A DNA stretch of 64,000 nt from Thalassotalea agarivorans (lineage in GTDB: Bacteria; Pseudomonadota; Gammaproteobacteria; Enterobacterales; Alteromonadaceae), in the NCBI RefSeq assembly GCF_030295955.1, contig NZ_AP027363.1, forward strand, positions 496,001 to 560,000, written 5' to 3'. The translations under genes were made by a program, and so were the position numbers. The notes under the pieces were generated by a model, which did no database searches, had not been told where the DNA came from, and saw only the letters and a list, made by a program, of their open reading frames with translations. Positions 53,492-62,671 of the stretch are shown here, piece by piece (the stretch's first letter is position 1; each line of letters opens with the position of its first letter).

Positions 53492-53516
53492 GTAGCTAGA
53501 ATAAGCGGAGAATATT

Positions 53517-55034
53517 ATGAGTTCAGGAAAGGTAATCACAGCTGTACTAATTGTCGCGGCATTTGCCGGCGGCATGTACTTCGGTGGTGGCAGTCAATCA
53601 CCTGTTATCACTAGTAGTGCAGGTGGCGCAAGCTACGGCGGCGGCTATGATCAAACCTCAGATGCTGATGCGAATGTAGAAAGTAGTACCGTTGTAAAAC
53701 GCAAAGATACAGGCACGGTTATCGTCGTGAATGATGGCGAGTCTATCATGGCTGCTGTACAAAAAGCTGTACCAGGTGACACCATTCAGGTTATGCCGGG
53801 TAAGTACCATGAAACAGTGTATATCGACAAAGATGACATTAAATTAGTTGGTGTTATCCAAGAAGGTAAGCGCGCTACATTAGACGGTGAGAAAAAGTTG
53901 AATGATGCCATTTTGTATTCGGGCAACAACTTTATCGTAGAAAACATGCAAATTACCAACTACAAAGGTAATGCAATCATGGGCCAAGCGGGTAACAACT
54001 TTGAAATTCGCGGCAACGTAATTGTTGATACAGGTGTTTACGGTATTTTCCCGCAATTGGGTAAAAATGGTATCGTTGAAGGTAACATTATTTCAGGCAT
54101 CGAAGACGCTGCAATTTATGTTGGTATGAGTGACAACATTCATGTTGCTCACAACGAGGTATTTGATAGCGTTGCTGGTATCGAAATTGAAAATACGCGC
54201 CATGCGATTGTTGAAAATAACTATGTTCACAACAATACCGGCGGTATCTTAGCGTTTATCACTCCGGGTCTGCCAATCAAAACAACCTACGATGTTATTA
54301 TCCGTAATAACTTTGTTGTTGATAACAACACTAAGAACTTTGGTGCGCCAGGTTCAACGGTAGGTGGTATCCCAGCAGGTACAGGTATTTTGATCATGGC
54401 GGCTGACGACGTTGTTGTTGAAGGTAACATCATTACCAATAACAAAACGGCGGGTATCATTATTACAGACCATCACAATGCGCCTAACACGACGATTGAC
54501 CCAGAGTCAGATCCAGCACCAGATCGCGTGATGATTCTAGACAACTTAATGATGAACAATGGTTACGATACTATTGACGAAGTTAAAGCCTTGATGCTGA
54601 CTGAATTTAAAACAAACGACAATGCAGATATCGTGCGTGTTGGTAAGAGTGAAGGTAGTTGTATCATCAACCGTCATCGCTATGTACATGTAGGTGTAAA
54701 AGGCTGGAAAGAGTGTGAATTTACTAATACGAAAAACGTAGATACATACTTACTTGACGAGCCTGTGCCACCACGTGTTATCGACCCTTCAGAGCGCGGT
54801 AAAGTTGTTTACTTAGGTATTTGTGCAGGTTGTCACACATACACAGGTCGCATGATTGGTCCTCCAGTGCAAATCATTCAAGCGCTTTATATGGATAATC
54901 CTCAAGGCCTAGCTGACTTTATTGCAGCGCCTACCAAAAAACGTGACGATTACCCAGAAATGCCTCCGCAAAACTATCTCGATCCAGAGACGCGTTTAGC
55001 AGTGGCTGAATACATGCTGTCTCGTAAAAACTAA
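53517..55034 (+). CDS. Beta-helix protein with C-terminal cytochrome c domain
   Basis: A 505-residue exported, probably N-terminally anchored protein (TAVLIVAAFAGGMYF, then a Gly-rich linker). Residues about 65-345 form a right-handed parallel beta-helix of NosD/carbohydrate-sulfatase type, with repeats such as GNNFEIRGNVIVDTGVYG, HNEVFDSVAGIEIENTRHA and NNYVHNNTGGI. The last 85 residues hold one c-type heme site, CAGCH (C436), and a Met-containing tail (DDYPEMPPQNY). Such a fusion is unusual: the helix suggests binding or cleaving a polysaccharide or long polymer, the heme an electron-transfer step. It is downstream of a peroxidase gene with a good GGAG site. Confidence 0.85.
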   Translation: MSSGKVITAVLIVAAFAGGMYFGGGSQSPVITSSAGGASYGGGYDQTSDADANVESSTVVKRKDTGTVIVVNDGESIMAAVQKAVPGDTIQVMPGKYHETVYIDKDDIKLVGVIQEGKRATLDGEKKLNDAILYSGNNFIVENMQITNYKGNAIMGQAGNNFEIRGNVIVDTGVYGIFPQLGKNGIVEGNIISGIEDAAIYVGMSDNIHVAHNEVFDSVAGIEIENTRHAIVENNYVHNNTGGILAFITPGLPIKTTYDVIIRNNFVVDNNTKNFGAPGSTVGGIPAGTGILIMAADDVVVEGNIITNNKTAGIIITDHHNAPNTTIDPESDPAPDRVMILDNLMMNNGYDTIDEVKALMLTEFKTNDNADIVRVGKSEGSCIINRHRYVHVGVKGWKECEFTNTKNVDTYLLDEPVPPRVIDPSERGKVVYLGICAGCHTYTGRMIGPPVQIIQALYMDNPQGLADFIAAPTKKRDDYPEMPPQNYLDPETRLAVAEYMLSRKN

Positions 55035-55054
55035 ATTGTTTTTATGTTAGAAAA

Positions 55055-55087
55055 AAGCTTCAATGGCAACATTGGAGCTTTTTTTTT
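55055..55087 (+). terminator. Terminator of the cytochrome cluster
   Basis: Stem AAGCTTCAATG / CATTGGAGCTT (loop GCAA, one wobble) with a nine-T run; it ends the c4-peroxidase-beta-helix transcript. Confidence 0.88.
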
Positions 55088-55152
55088 GCCAAAGATTGAG
55101 CTTAATATCAATAAAGGTATACTGTATGCAATGTTATGGTTAGAGAGAAATC

Positions 55153-56100
55153 ATGAAAACTATTGCTGCAGACGCGATTAATCGCGCCCTTTCTTTTCCT
55201 ATGTTAGTTGATGCGTTAGATCGCGCGTTTGCTAGTAATATTACCGTACCTCCCAGGCTTCACTATGACATAGAGAATCCTACAGCGAGTCGTGAAACAA
55301 CCTTGTTAATGATGCCCGCTTGGCAAGCAGGCGATGTCGCTGGTATTAAACTGGTTACAGTTGCGCCAGATAATGCAGAAAAAGGTCTAGCGTCTATTTT
55401 AGGCACGTATATTCTTTTGGACGTCGATACCGGACGAATGAAAGCGATGATGGATGCTCCGTCGTTAACCGCGAAACGCACTGCCGCTGCTTCTGCGTTA
55501 GCGTCTCGTTATTTATCTAGCAGTGACAGTAGTACGTTACTCATGGTAGGTACTGGCACGCTATCGCCAGAGCTTATTCGTGCTCATGTAAGCGTAAGAC
55601 CAATAAAGCGAGTATTAATATGGGGGCGAAGTGAAGAAAAGACTCAAGCGGTAATCAGTCAACTATCTGATTTACCTTTATCTTTTGAGATTGCGCCATC
55701 ACTTGAAAAGGCGGTTACTGAGGCAGATATCATTTCAGTTGCTACGTTAAGCCAAACCCCATTAATTAAAGGTGCTTGGTTAAGTCCCGGTCAACATCTA
55801 GATATGGTTGGTGCATATCGTCCAGATATGAGAGAAATGGACGACGACTGTTTACTTCGAGGCCGTATCTTTGTCGATAACGTGCCAGGTGCAACTAAGG
55901 AAACGGGTGATATTGTTATTCCATTAGCGCAAGGTGTGATCAGCGAAACAGATATTGAAGCAGATCTATTTGACCTTGCACAACAAAAATATATCGTCGA
56001 CAGAAAGCCAGCTGATATTACGGTATTTAAATCGGTTGGTCATGCGTTAGAAGATTTAGCAGCGGCTAAATTGGTGGCGTTGCAAGAAGGGATTGAATAG
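55153..56100 (+). CDS. Ornithine cyclodeaminase / mu-crystallin family protein
   Basis: A 315-residue NAD(P)-binding enzyme of the ornithine cyclodeaminase family (also ketimine reductase and alanine dehydrogenase members). Family blocks: VAGIKLVTVAPDNAEKGLASILGTYILLD, PSLTAKRTAAASALASRYLS, then Rossmann fold (LLMVGTGTLSPELIRAHV) and the GAYRPDMREMD block. It is probably cytoplasmic, and makes or breaks cyclic amino acids; exact activity not assigned. It has a separate promoter region after the cytochrome terminator. Confidence 0.88.
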   Translation: MKTIAADAINRALSFPMLVDALDRAFASNITVPPRLHYDIENPTASRETTLLMMPAWQAGDVAGIKLVTVAPDNAEKGLASILGTYILLDVDTGRMKAMMDAPSLTAKRTAAASALASRYLSSSDSSTLLMVGTGTLSPELIRAHVSVRPIKRVLIWGRSEEKTQAVISQLSDLPLSFEIAPSLEKAVTEADIISVATLSQTPLIKGAWLSPGQHLDMVGAYRPDMREMDDDCLLRGRIFVDNVPGATKETGDIVIPLAQGVISETDIEADLFDLAQQKYIVDRKPADITVFKSVGHALEDLAAAKLVALQEGIE

Positions 56101-56113
56101 CGAACTGCATTTT

Positions 56114-56147
56114 GCCGCGCTAATTGCGCCATTAGTGCGGCTTTTCT
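56114..56147 (+). terminator. Terminator of the cyclodeaminase-like gene
   Basis: Stem GCCGCGCTAAT / ATTAGTGCGGC (one wobble) then TTTTCTT. Confidence 0.75.
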
Positions 56148-56156
56148 TGTATCAGG

Positions 56157-56375
56157 TTATAAAGCTAAGTCTATAACCATTTCTTTAAGTTCGTCTTTTG
56201 AAATACTGTTGTCATGATTTTTGTCAAATTGATGAAAGATACTCTCACAGCGACGAATACCTTTTTCTTGTAACAACACATCGATTAACTCAACAAATTC
56301 ACTGCGGTTAATCACACCATCTTGATCCCGATCAAAGACTTCAAATAGCTCATCAACCCATTGGTTTAGATCCAC
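56157..56375 (-). CDS. Small EF-hand calcium-binding protein
   Basis: A 72-residue protein with two canonical EF-hand loops: DRDQDGVINRSE and DKNHDNSISKDE. I prefer the GTG at 56375, because AAGGAAG lies 5 nt upstream; a TTG at 56393 would add six residues. No signal peptide, so it is probably cytoplasmic and calmodulin-like. It is convergent with the cyclodeaminase-like gene and divergent from the Oar-like receptor. Confidence 0.85.
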   Translation of the reverse strand: MDLNQWVDELFEVFDRDQDGVINRSEFVELIDVLLQEKGIRRCESIFHQFDKNHDNSISKDELKEMVIDLAL

Positions 56376-56538
56376 TTTAACTTCCTTCGTCAATTATTTT
56401 GTTAACGTCACTTTAACGTTTATCACCTGAAATTTAAAGGCGTAAAAGGCGGATAGCGGTTTATTTTCTGCAACATTTTATTGCATTAGTGAAATTCAAG
56501 GAGTTGATTGTTATAAAAATGTACAATATACTCGGGTT

Positions 56539-56562
56539 ACATATATTGTATACAATATATGT
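56539..56562. promoter_or_regulatory. Perfect operator palindrome before the Oar-like receptor
   Basis: A 24-base perfect dyad with half-site ACATATATTGTA; the centre TTGTATACAA resembles GntR/FadR-type operators. A partial copy, TGTACAATATAC, lies about 20 bp upstream. It is 30 bp before the receptor start and likely overlaps its promoter. Confidence 0.65.
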
Positions 56563-56592
56563 TTATAACAAAAAATAACTAGGGAATTCACA

Positions 56593-59568
56593 ATGTCCAC
56601 AAAAATTAAAACGGGATTTACGCCTAAAAAAGCGTTAACGGCGATAGCGGTTAGTGCTGCGTTAACAATTGCTGCACCAGCGGCAATTGCTGCCGACGCA
56701 TTTAATGGTGTTGTAAAAGGTGTCATTGTTGACGGTCAAAATGAAGCGACAGCAGGCGCGACAATCACGTTGACACATAAAAGTAAAAACATCACGCGTA
56801 CTATCACAACAAATGAGAAAGGTGAGTACACGTTACGTAAGTTACCAGTTGGTGAATACAAAGTAACCATCGCTAAACCAGGTTATGACACAGTAGAAGA
56901 AGGTTCGCTGCAAGTGACACTAGGTAGTTCTATTGTATTTAATGGCCAGTTAATTGCTGAAGGCAGCGACGTAGAGCGTATTTCGGTTATTGGTTCTCAA
57001 ATAGCGCGTGTTGATATGGAGTCTTCTACAGGCGGCATCGTGGTAACAGCTGCTGACTTAGATCGTTTACCGGTAGAGTCAGGCTTTGATGCAATAGCAT
57101 TGCTTGCGCCAGGTGTAAATTCTAACTCTACATTCGGCACAGCCAGTATTGGTGGTGGCTCTTCTGCAGAAAATGCGTATTACTTAAACGGTATAAATAT
57201 TACCTATATTAAAACGGGTATTGGTTCAATAAACCTGCCATGGGAAGCGGTTGCACAAACTGAAGTCATGACCGGTGGTATCGCGCCAGAATTTGGCGGT
57301 GCTTTAGGCGGCATTGTTAACGCGGTCTCTAAATCTGGTTCAAATGAATTTGAATTTGGAGCATATGGTCGTATTGACCCTGAGGCAACGCGTTCTCACC
57401 ATGATAATTTATTAACCAATGAAGGCGAGTATTTCAGTAACAGTGAACAAGATGAAAATACCTTTACACGTCTTTCTATCTGGGCAAGCGGCGCAATCAT
57501 TGAAGACAAACTGTTCTTCTATGCTATGTATGCACCGCAAAAAAATAAATATGATGCTGCTGGCAGATACACCATTGATATTGGTGAAAACGTTTCTGAT
57601 CGCTATTTAGGTACGTTAGATTGGTACATTACCGACAATCACTCAATTACAGCGACGGCTATTGGTTTTACTAATAAAGGCGAAGGTAAAACCTACGACA
57701 ACGACTGGGAAACACAACAGGTTGGTGACGAGCTAAGTGAATTCAAATCTCGCACAGGTGGCGATATCTTTGGTTTAACTTATTCTGGGGTATTAACAGA
57801 TGATATCTCTATTGAAGTCGTTGCCGGTCGAACAACGGACAAGACCTATAATTCCGTCACAAGTTCGGATCCATTGGTATGGTCACAGATCTTAGGTAAT
57901 GGCTGGGAAAAAATATCCCAAGAAACAGCATCGTCAATTACCGAAAGTGAATTTATCCGTGATCAACTGCGTGCAGACTTAAGTTGGATGATTGGTGATC
58001 ACGATTTAAAAATCGGTTTTGATTACACCAATATCCAGGTTGATTATCAAAACAAACCCAACGGTGTAGGCGACAGAGCGGGTTGGTGGGATGTATGGAA
58101 TGGCTACGATGGCAGCCCAACAGGCAACAGCGATCCATTTATTCGCCAGCGAATTCGTACTGACTTTACAGACTCAGAAGTTAACTCTCTAGCATTCTAT
58201 GTTCAAGATACTTGGACCGTTACCGATCAATTGGTTCTTAACCTAGGTTTACGTTACTCGAACGTATACAACACAGTGTCTGATGGCCGCAAATATGTTG
58301 ACGTAAAAGGACAAATCGCACCGCGCGTTCAGGCTATTTATGATTTAACGGGCGACGGTACATCGAAAGTTTACGCGACTTACGGCCGCTATTTTCAGCC
58401 AGTTTCTGCCAATATGAACATCACGCAAGGTGGTGCTCGCCGTGATGTTAGACGTTACTATGAATTGGGGCAACTTGATGCTACCGGTCAAGTCGTTCTA
58501 GACGCAGATGGCGCGCCGAATACAGGAGCCTTCATTACTGAAGATGTTGTGCAAGAAGGTATCAGTGAGCCAAGCTTAATTGCTAGCCAAGACATGGAAT
58601 CTATGTACTCAGATGAATTTACCATTGGCTATCAAGCTGAATTTTTAGATGGTGAACTGGTTTATGGTATTCGTGGTATCTACCGTGACTTGAAACGCTC
58701 TATCGAAGATACAGATTACGCGCCAGTGATCAGAAAATACTTTGATGAAAATGGTATGACAGGTGCACCAAGCTACGCATACATACTAAACAATCCAGGT
58801 TCTGATCTAGATATTTCTTACGACTTTGATGGTGATGGCACCGTTGAACGAGTGTTTATACCAGCAGACTATATTCAACTGCCGCCGCCTGAGCGTAAAT
58901 ATGGTGCTATTGAAAATACGCTAGCAGGTAACGTCGGAGATACCTTCTACTACAGCGCTTCGTATACATGGTCGCATAGCTGGGGTAACACGGAAGGCTT
59001 AGTTCGAACAGATAATGGTCAAGCAGATCCAGGTTGGACAACGTCGTACGACTATGCTGAATTGATGGACAACTCAAATGGTAATCTACCAAATGACCGT
59101 CGCCATTCAATTAAGTTTAATGGTTCATACTACTTCACAGAAGCATTCAGTGTAGGTTTTAACGCACGCATTACCTCTGGTGCACCAATCAGTAAATTCG
59201 CTCGCCACCCTTATGGCGTAGACAGCTGTGCAGCTGGTTCTCCTTGGGAAGAATGTAATGGTGCTTACTATGATCACGTTTCATTTTATGATGCCTCAGG
59301 TAACCCAGCACCACGTGGCTATTTTGGCACCACAGATTGGATCAAAGATCTTGATTTAAGTGCGATGTATGAAACAGACCTAGCTGGCGGCAATTTAATG
59401 CTGAAAGCGACGGTATACAACGTGTTTAACTTTGACACGCAAACAACAGTTCAAAACACCCATGCACGTGACGGCGCAAACGGCATTGAAGTTAACCCTA
59501 ATTGGGGTATGACAACAGGTCGCTTAGGCGCTAGATATGTTAGTTTTGAAGCACGCTATAGTTTCTAA
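56593..59568 (+). CDS. Oar-like TonB-dependent receptor with carboxypeptidase-regulatory domain
   Basis: A 991-residue outer-membrane protein. A signal peptide (ending PAAIAA) is followed by a carboxypeptidase-regulatory-like domain (about 38-120: GVVKGVIVDGQNEATAGATITLTHK, NEKGEYTLRKLPVGEYKVTI) that is typical of Oar-type receptors. The plug contains RLPVESGFDAIALLAPGVN, and VMTGGIAPEFGGALGGIVN; the barrel ends FEARYSF. Oar proteins bind proteins or peptides in some bacteria. The ligand here is unknown. A perfect operator palindrome precedes it, so it is probably under specific repression. Confidence 0.92.
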   Translation: MSTKIKTGFTPKKALTAIAVSAALTIAAPAAIAADAFNGVVKGVIVDGQNEATAGATITLTHKSKNITRTITTNEKGEYTLRKLPVGEYKVTIAKPGYDTVEEGSLQVTLGSSIVFNGQLIAEGSDVERISVIGSQIARVDMESSTGGIVVTAADLDRLPVESGFDAIALLAPGVNSNSTFGTASIGGGSSAENAYYLNGINITYIKTGIGSINLPWEAVAQTEVMTGGIAPEFGGALGGIVNAVSKSGSNEFEFGAYGRIDPEATRSHHDNLLTNEGEYFSNSEQDENTFTRLSIWASGAIIEDKLFFYAMYAPQKNKYDAAGRYTIDIGENVSDRYLGTLDWYITDNHSITATAIGFTNKGEGKTYDNDWETQQVGDELSEFKSRTGGDIFGLTYSGVLTDDISIEVVAGRTTDKTYNSVTSSDPLVWSQILGNGWEKISQETASSITESEFIRDQLRADLSWMIGDHDLKIGFDYTNIQVDYQNKPNGVGDRAGWWDVWNGYDGSPTGNSDPFIRQRIRTDFTDSEVNSLAFYVQDTWTVTDQLVLNLGLRYSNVYNTVSDGRKYVDVKGQIAPRVQAIYDLTGDGTSKVYATYGRYFQPVSANMNITQGGARRDVRRYYELGQLDATGQVVLDADGAPNTGAFITEDVVQEGISEPSLIASQDMESMYSDEFTIGYQAEFLDGELVYGIRGIYRDLKRSIEDTDYAPVIRKYFDENGMTGAPSYAYILNNPGSDLDISYDFDGDGTVERVFIPADYIQLPPPERKYGAIENTLAGNVGDTFYYSASYTWSHSWGNTEGLVRTDNGQADPGWTTSYDYAELMDNSNGNLPNDRRHSIKFNGSYYFTEAFSVGFNARITSGAPISKFARHPYGVDSCAAGSPWEECNGAYYDHVSFYDASGNPAPRGYFGTTDWIKDLDLSAMYETDLAGGNLMLKATVYNVFNFDTQTTVQNTHARDGANGIEVNPNWGMTTGRLGARYVSFEARYSF

Positions 59569-59610
59569 CTATTCTCTGATGTAGTTTGAAGAGCATGTAA
59601 AACGAAGGTA

Positions 59611-59645
59611 AAAGGCCACCTTACTCCCGGGTGGCCTTTTTTTTT
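59611..59645. terminator. Terminator between Oar-like receptor and apaH
   Basis: Stem AAAGGCCACC / GGTGGCCTTT with a 9-base loop and a strong T-run on the plus strand; on the minus strand it may also end apaH. Confidence 0.85.
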
Positions 59646-59654
59646 ATTGTTAAA

Positions 59655-60464
59655 TTAACTATGTGCTGGTTCAATAAATACCGCTTTGTCATCCCACCGC
59701 AACAGGGTCATATGACCACCCCATACACAGCCAGTATCTAATGCATGTAAGTTAGAAGTATTGGTTTTCCCCATTAATGCTGCCCAATGCCCAATGACCC
59801 ATGATGTGTCTTTAAGCTCAGGTTGCATCGTATACCAGGGCTTAATGTTAGTTGGTGCCGATTGTGGGGAGGTTTTACAATTAAACTCAAGCCTGCCATC
59901 TAAATAACAATAGCGCATGCGAGTAAATGCATTGATGGTATAGCGAAATTTGTCTAACTTTGATGTGGCTTGATGCCAATCATCTGGTTTCTCGCCATAC
60001 ATGTCAGCAAGCCATTGCTGAACATTTGAGCTGGCTAATTTCTTTTCTGCTTTTCTTGCTGCTTTGACGGCTTGTTCAACAGACCACTGCGGCGATAAGC
60101 CGGCATGTGAAACATAAGCTTGCTGATCTCCAATCTGCCTTAGCAGAGGTTGCTCTGCGAGCCAGTTAGCATAACTGTCGACATGTTTGCTTGCGATAAG
60201 CTTGTCGAGTAAATCTGAGGTTTTGGCTTTTTTGATGCCTGCACATATCGCAAGGAAATGAAGATCATGATTCCCCAATACCATACGCACGTTATCTTTG
60301 ATGCTATAGAGAAATTTGAGGGTCTTTTTAGAATCTGGTCCGCGAGCTATCACATCACCCACTGGCCACAGTGTGTCTTTGTCTAATGAAAAGTCAACTT
60401 GCTTAAGTAGCGCCTTAAGTTCGCTATCACATCCCTGAATATCGCCAACAAGGTATATCGCCAT
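59655..60464 (-). CDS. apaH: Diadenosine tetraphosphatase ApaH
   Basis: A 269-residue symmetrical Ap4A hydrolase of the calcineurin-like phosphoesterase family. VGDIQGC, GDVIARGPDS and LGNHDLHF carry the metal ligands. It degrades the alarmone Ap4A and can decap NpnN-RNAs. Last gene of the surA-pdxA-rsmA-apaG-apaH order. Confidence 0.97.
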   Translation of the reverse strand: MAIYLVGDIQGCDSELKALLKQVDFSLDKDTLWPVGDVIARGPDSKKTLKFLYSIKDNVRMVLGNHDLHFLAICAGIKKAKTSDLLDKLIASKHVDSYANWLAEQPLLRQIGDQQAYVSHAGLSPQWSVEQAVKAARKAEKKLASSNVQQWLADMYGEKPDDWHQATSKLDKFRYTINAFTRMRYCYLDGRLEFNCKTSPQSAPTNIKPWYTMQPELKDTSWVIGHWAALMGKTNTSNLHALDTGCVWGGHMTLLRWDDKAVFIEPAHS

Positions 60465-60468
60465 ATGC

Positions 60469-60861
60469 TTAGTTTAATATGTTAGGTACAGCCAGCCTGA
60501 AGACGGGTATATCTACTTTCAGCATTTCGCCTGCTTCTGTTTTCATTTCGTAGAAGCCTTGCATCGTGCCAAGTGGCGTTTTTAAAATACAACCACTGGT
60601 GTAAGTAAACGGTTTTGAAATGGTTAAGTGAGGTTGTTCGCCAACTACACCTTCGCCTTGAACGGTACTTGTTTTACCATCGGCATCAGTAATTAACCAA
60701 CTTCTATTGATCAGCTGCACAACATCATCGCGATGGCTTTTGATGGTAATAGTGTAGCTATAGACGTAATGATTGTCTTCAACAACGCTTTGCCCAGCGA
60801 TAAAGTCACTGACAACACTGACTTCGATACCATGGCTTTGTTGACTACTTAGATTATTCAC
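60469..60861 (-). CDS. apaG: ApaG domain protein
   Basis: A 130-residue beta-sandwich protein (fibronectin III-like). [44 protein letters not shown] and GTMQGFYEM are the family core. Bacterial ApaG is linked to magnesium/cobalt tolerance; its exact role is unclear. Four bases separate it from apaH; it overlaps rsmA by 8 bases. Confidence 0.96.
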   Translation of the reverse strand: MNNLSSQQSHGIEVSVVSDFIAGQSVVEDNHYVYSYTITIKSHRDDVVQLINRSWLITDADGKTSTVQGEGVVGEQPHLTISKPFTYTSGCILKTPLGTMQGFYEMKTEAGEMLKVDIPVFRLAVPNILN

Positions 60862-61669
60862 CGTCGATATCCTTCTTACTATCCAAAAAATTAGCTAAAT
60901 CAACGTATTGTTTAATCGTTACGTTTTCAGGGCGCAAGGTTGGATCAACACCACATTCAATGATTTCCTCTGCAGTTAATAGCTTTTTAAAACTATTGCG
61001 TAAGGTTTTGCGACGCTGATTAAATGCAGATAAACACACTTGATTCAACGTAGCTAAGTTTTTAGCAGGGTAAGGGATTTCTCCGTGTGGTATCAATCGT
61101 ACAATCGCCGAATCTACTTTCGGTGGTGGCGTAAATGCCTCTGGACCAATTTCCATAACTGGTATCACTTTACATTGATACTGCGTCATGATCGAAAGTC
61201 GACCATAAGCTTTGCTATTAGGTCCGGCGGCCATGCGCTCTACAACTTCTTTTTGCAACATAAAGTGCATATCTTGCACTTTGTCTTTAAAACTAAGCAA
61301 ATGAAAAATCAGCGGTGTTGAGATGTTATACGGCAAATTACCAAAAATGCGTAATGGCATTTCATCGGCTAGTGAAGCAAAATCGAATTTAAGCGCGTCG
61401 ATCTCGTGAATAGTCAAATGAGGCGCTAAAAACGGGTGATGGCGCAAACGATGGGCTAAATCTCTATCTAACTCTACAACGGAAATGTTGCCGGCGCGCT
61501 CTACAACTGGTTCGGTCAAAGCACCTAAACCTGGACCAATTTCTACTAGGTTTTCGCCAGGCTCTGGGTTAATCGCGTCCACGATTTGGCTAATAATAGC
61601 GTCATTATGCAGGAAGTTTTGACCAAAACGCTTTTTTGCTTGATGGCCTAAATGAGTTTTTTTATTCAT
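60854..61669 (-). CDS. rsmA: 16S rRNA dimethyladenosine transferase RsmA (KsgA)
   Basis: A 271-residue SAM enzyme that dimethylates A1518 and A1519 of 16S rRNA; loss gives kasugamycin resistance. [38 protein letters not shown] and [14 protein letters not shown] are all conserved. It is part of the surA-pdxA-rsmA-apaG-apaH series. Confidence 0.98.
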   Translation of the reverse strand: MNKKTHLGHQAKKRFGQNFLHNDAIISQIVDAINPEPGENLVEIGPGLGALTEPVVERAGNISVVELDRDLAHRLRHHPFLAPHLTIHEIDALKFDFASLADEMPLRIFGNLPYNISTPLIFHLLSFKDKVQDMHFMLQKEVVERMAAGPNSKAYGRLSIMTQYQCKVIPVMEIGPEAFTPPPKVDSAIVRLIPHGEIPYPAKNLATLNQVCLSAFNQRRKTLRNSFKKLLTAEEIIECGVDPTLRPENVTIKQYVDLANFLDSKKDIDGE

Positions 61670-61677
61670 TCGTCTCT

Positions 61678-62661
61678 CTAAGACTGGTTATTCGCAAGTT
61701 CTATCGCGGTCGAGATAGCTTCGACAAAACTCCCTGTATCTGCTTCTCCAGTACCGGCCAGTTCAATAGCCGTGCCATGATCTACAGATGTTCTAATAAA
61801 AGGTAACCCCAAAGTGATATTCACAGAGTTGCCAAACCCTTTATATTTTAGCACGGGTAAACCTTGATCATGGTACATGGTTAAAATAGCATCTGCTTGT
61901 TGCAAATATTTTTCTTGGAATATGGTATCTGCCGGTAAAGGGCCGACGATATCTATGCCTTCATTGCGCAAGATATCAAACGCAGGTTCCATCACTTCGA
62001 TTTCTTCTCGTCCTAAATGGCCACCTTCACCTGCATGAGGATTGATACCACAAGCAAAAATACGAGGCTGCTCGATACCAAATTTTTGTTTAAGGTCGTC
62101 ATGAAGAATCCGACTTACTTTGAGCAAACGTTCTTCAGTAATAGCGCGAGAAACATAGGCAAGAGGAATATGTGTGGTCACAAGCGCTACGCGCAATCCT
62201 TCGGTGGCAAGCATCATCACGACATCACTTAGGTTTGCCTGCAACGCAAAAAACTCAGTGTGACCACTAAAGGCAATACCTGCTTGATTAATTAGACCTT
62301 TATGTACAGGACCTGTAACAACTGCGTCAAATTCACCAGACATATTCTTTTCACTAGCCACGCGCAGTGTTTCAACAACATAGTTACCATTATTCGGATT
62401 TAATTCACCGGCAACAACATCATCGTCTAATGGAATATCTAGCACTGTTATTTGGCCAGCTTGCTGTGGCGCAGGTGCTGCAGCTGCATCGTATTCTTCG
62501 ATGGTAATATCTATATTCAGCAGCTTGGCGCGTTCTGCCATCATCGTTTTTGACGCAACAATGATGAGCTGTTCACTCCAACTTTGTTGTGCGATAGCAA
62601 GGGCTAAATCGGGCCCTATGCCAGCCGGTTCACCTGGCGTTATAGCAATTTTTTTTGTCAT
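61678..62661 (-). CDS. pdxA: 4-hydroxythreonine-4-phosphate dehydrogenase PdxA
   Basis: A 327-residue metal-dependent NAD enzyme of vitamin B6 synthesis. [50 protein letters not shown] and [14 protein letters not shown] hold the metal-binding His/Asp/His set. Together with PdxJ (25348) it makes pyridoxine 5'-phosphate. Confidence 0.98.
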   Translation of the reverse strand: MTKKIAITPGEPAGIGPDLALAIAQQSWSEQLIIVASKTMMAERAKLLNIDITIEEYDAAAAPAPQQAGQITVLDIPLDDDVVAGELNPNNGNYVVETLRVASEKNMSGEFDAVVTGPVHKGLINQAGIAFSGHTEFFALQANLSDVVMMLATEGLRVALVTTHIPLAYVSRAITEERLLKVSRILHDDLKQKFGIEQPRIFACGINPHAGEGGHLGREEIEVMEPAFDILRNEGIDIVGPLPADTIFQEKYLQQADAILTMYHDQGLPVLKYKGFGNSVNITLGLPFIRTSVDHGTAIELAGTGEADTGSFVEAISTAIELANNQS

Positions 62662-62671
62662 AACGGGTTAA

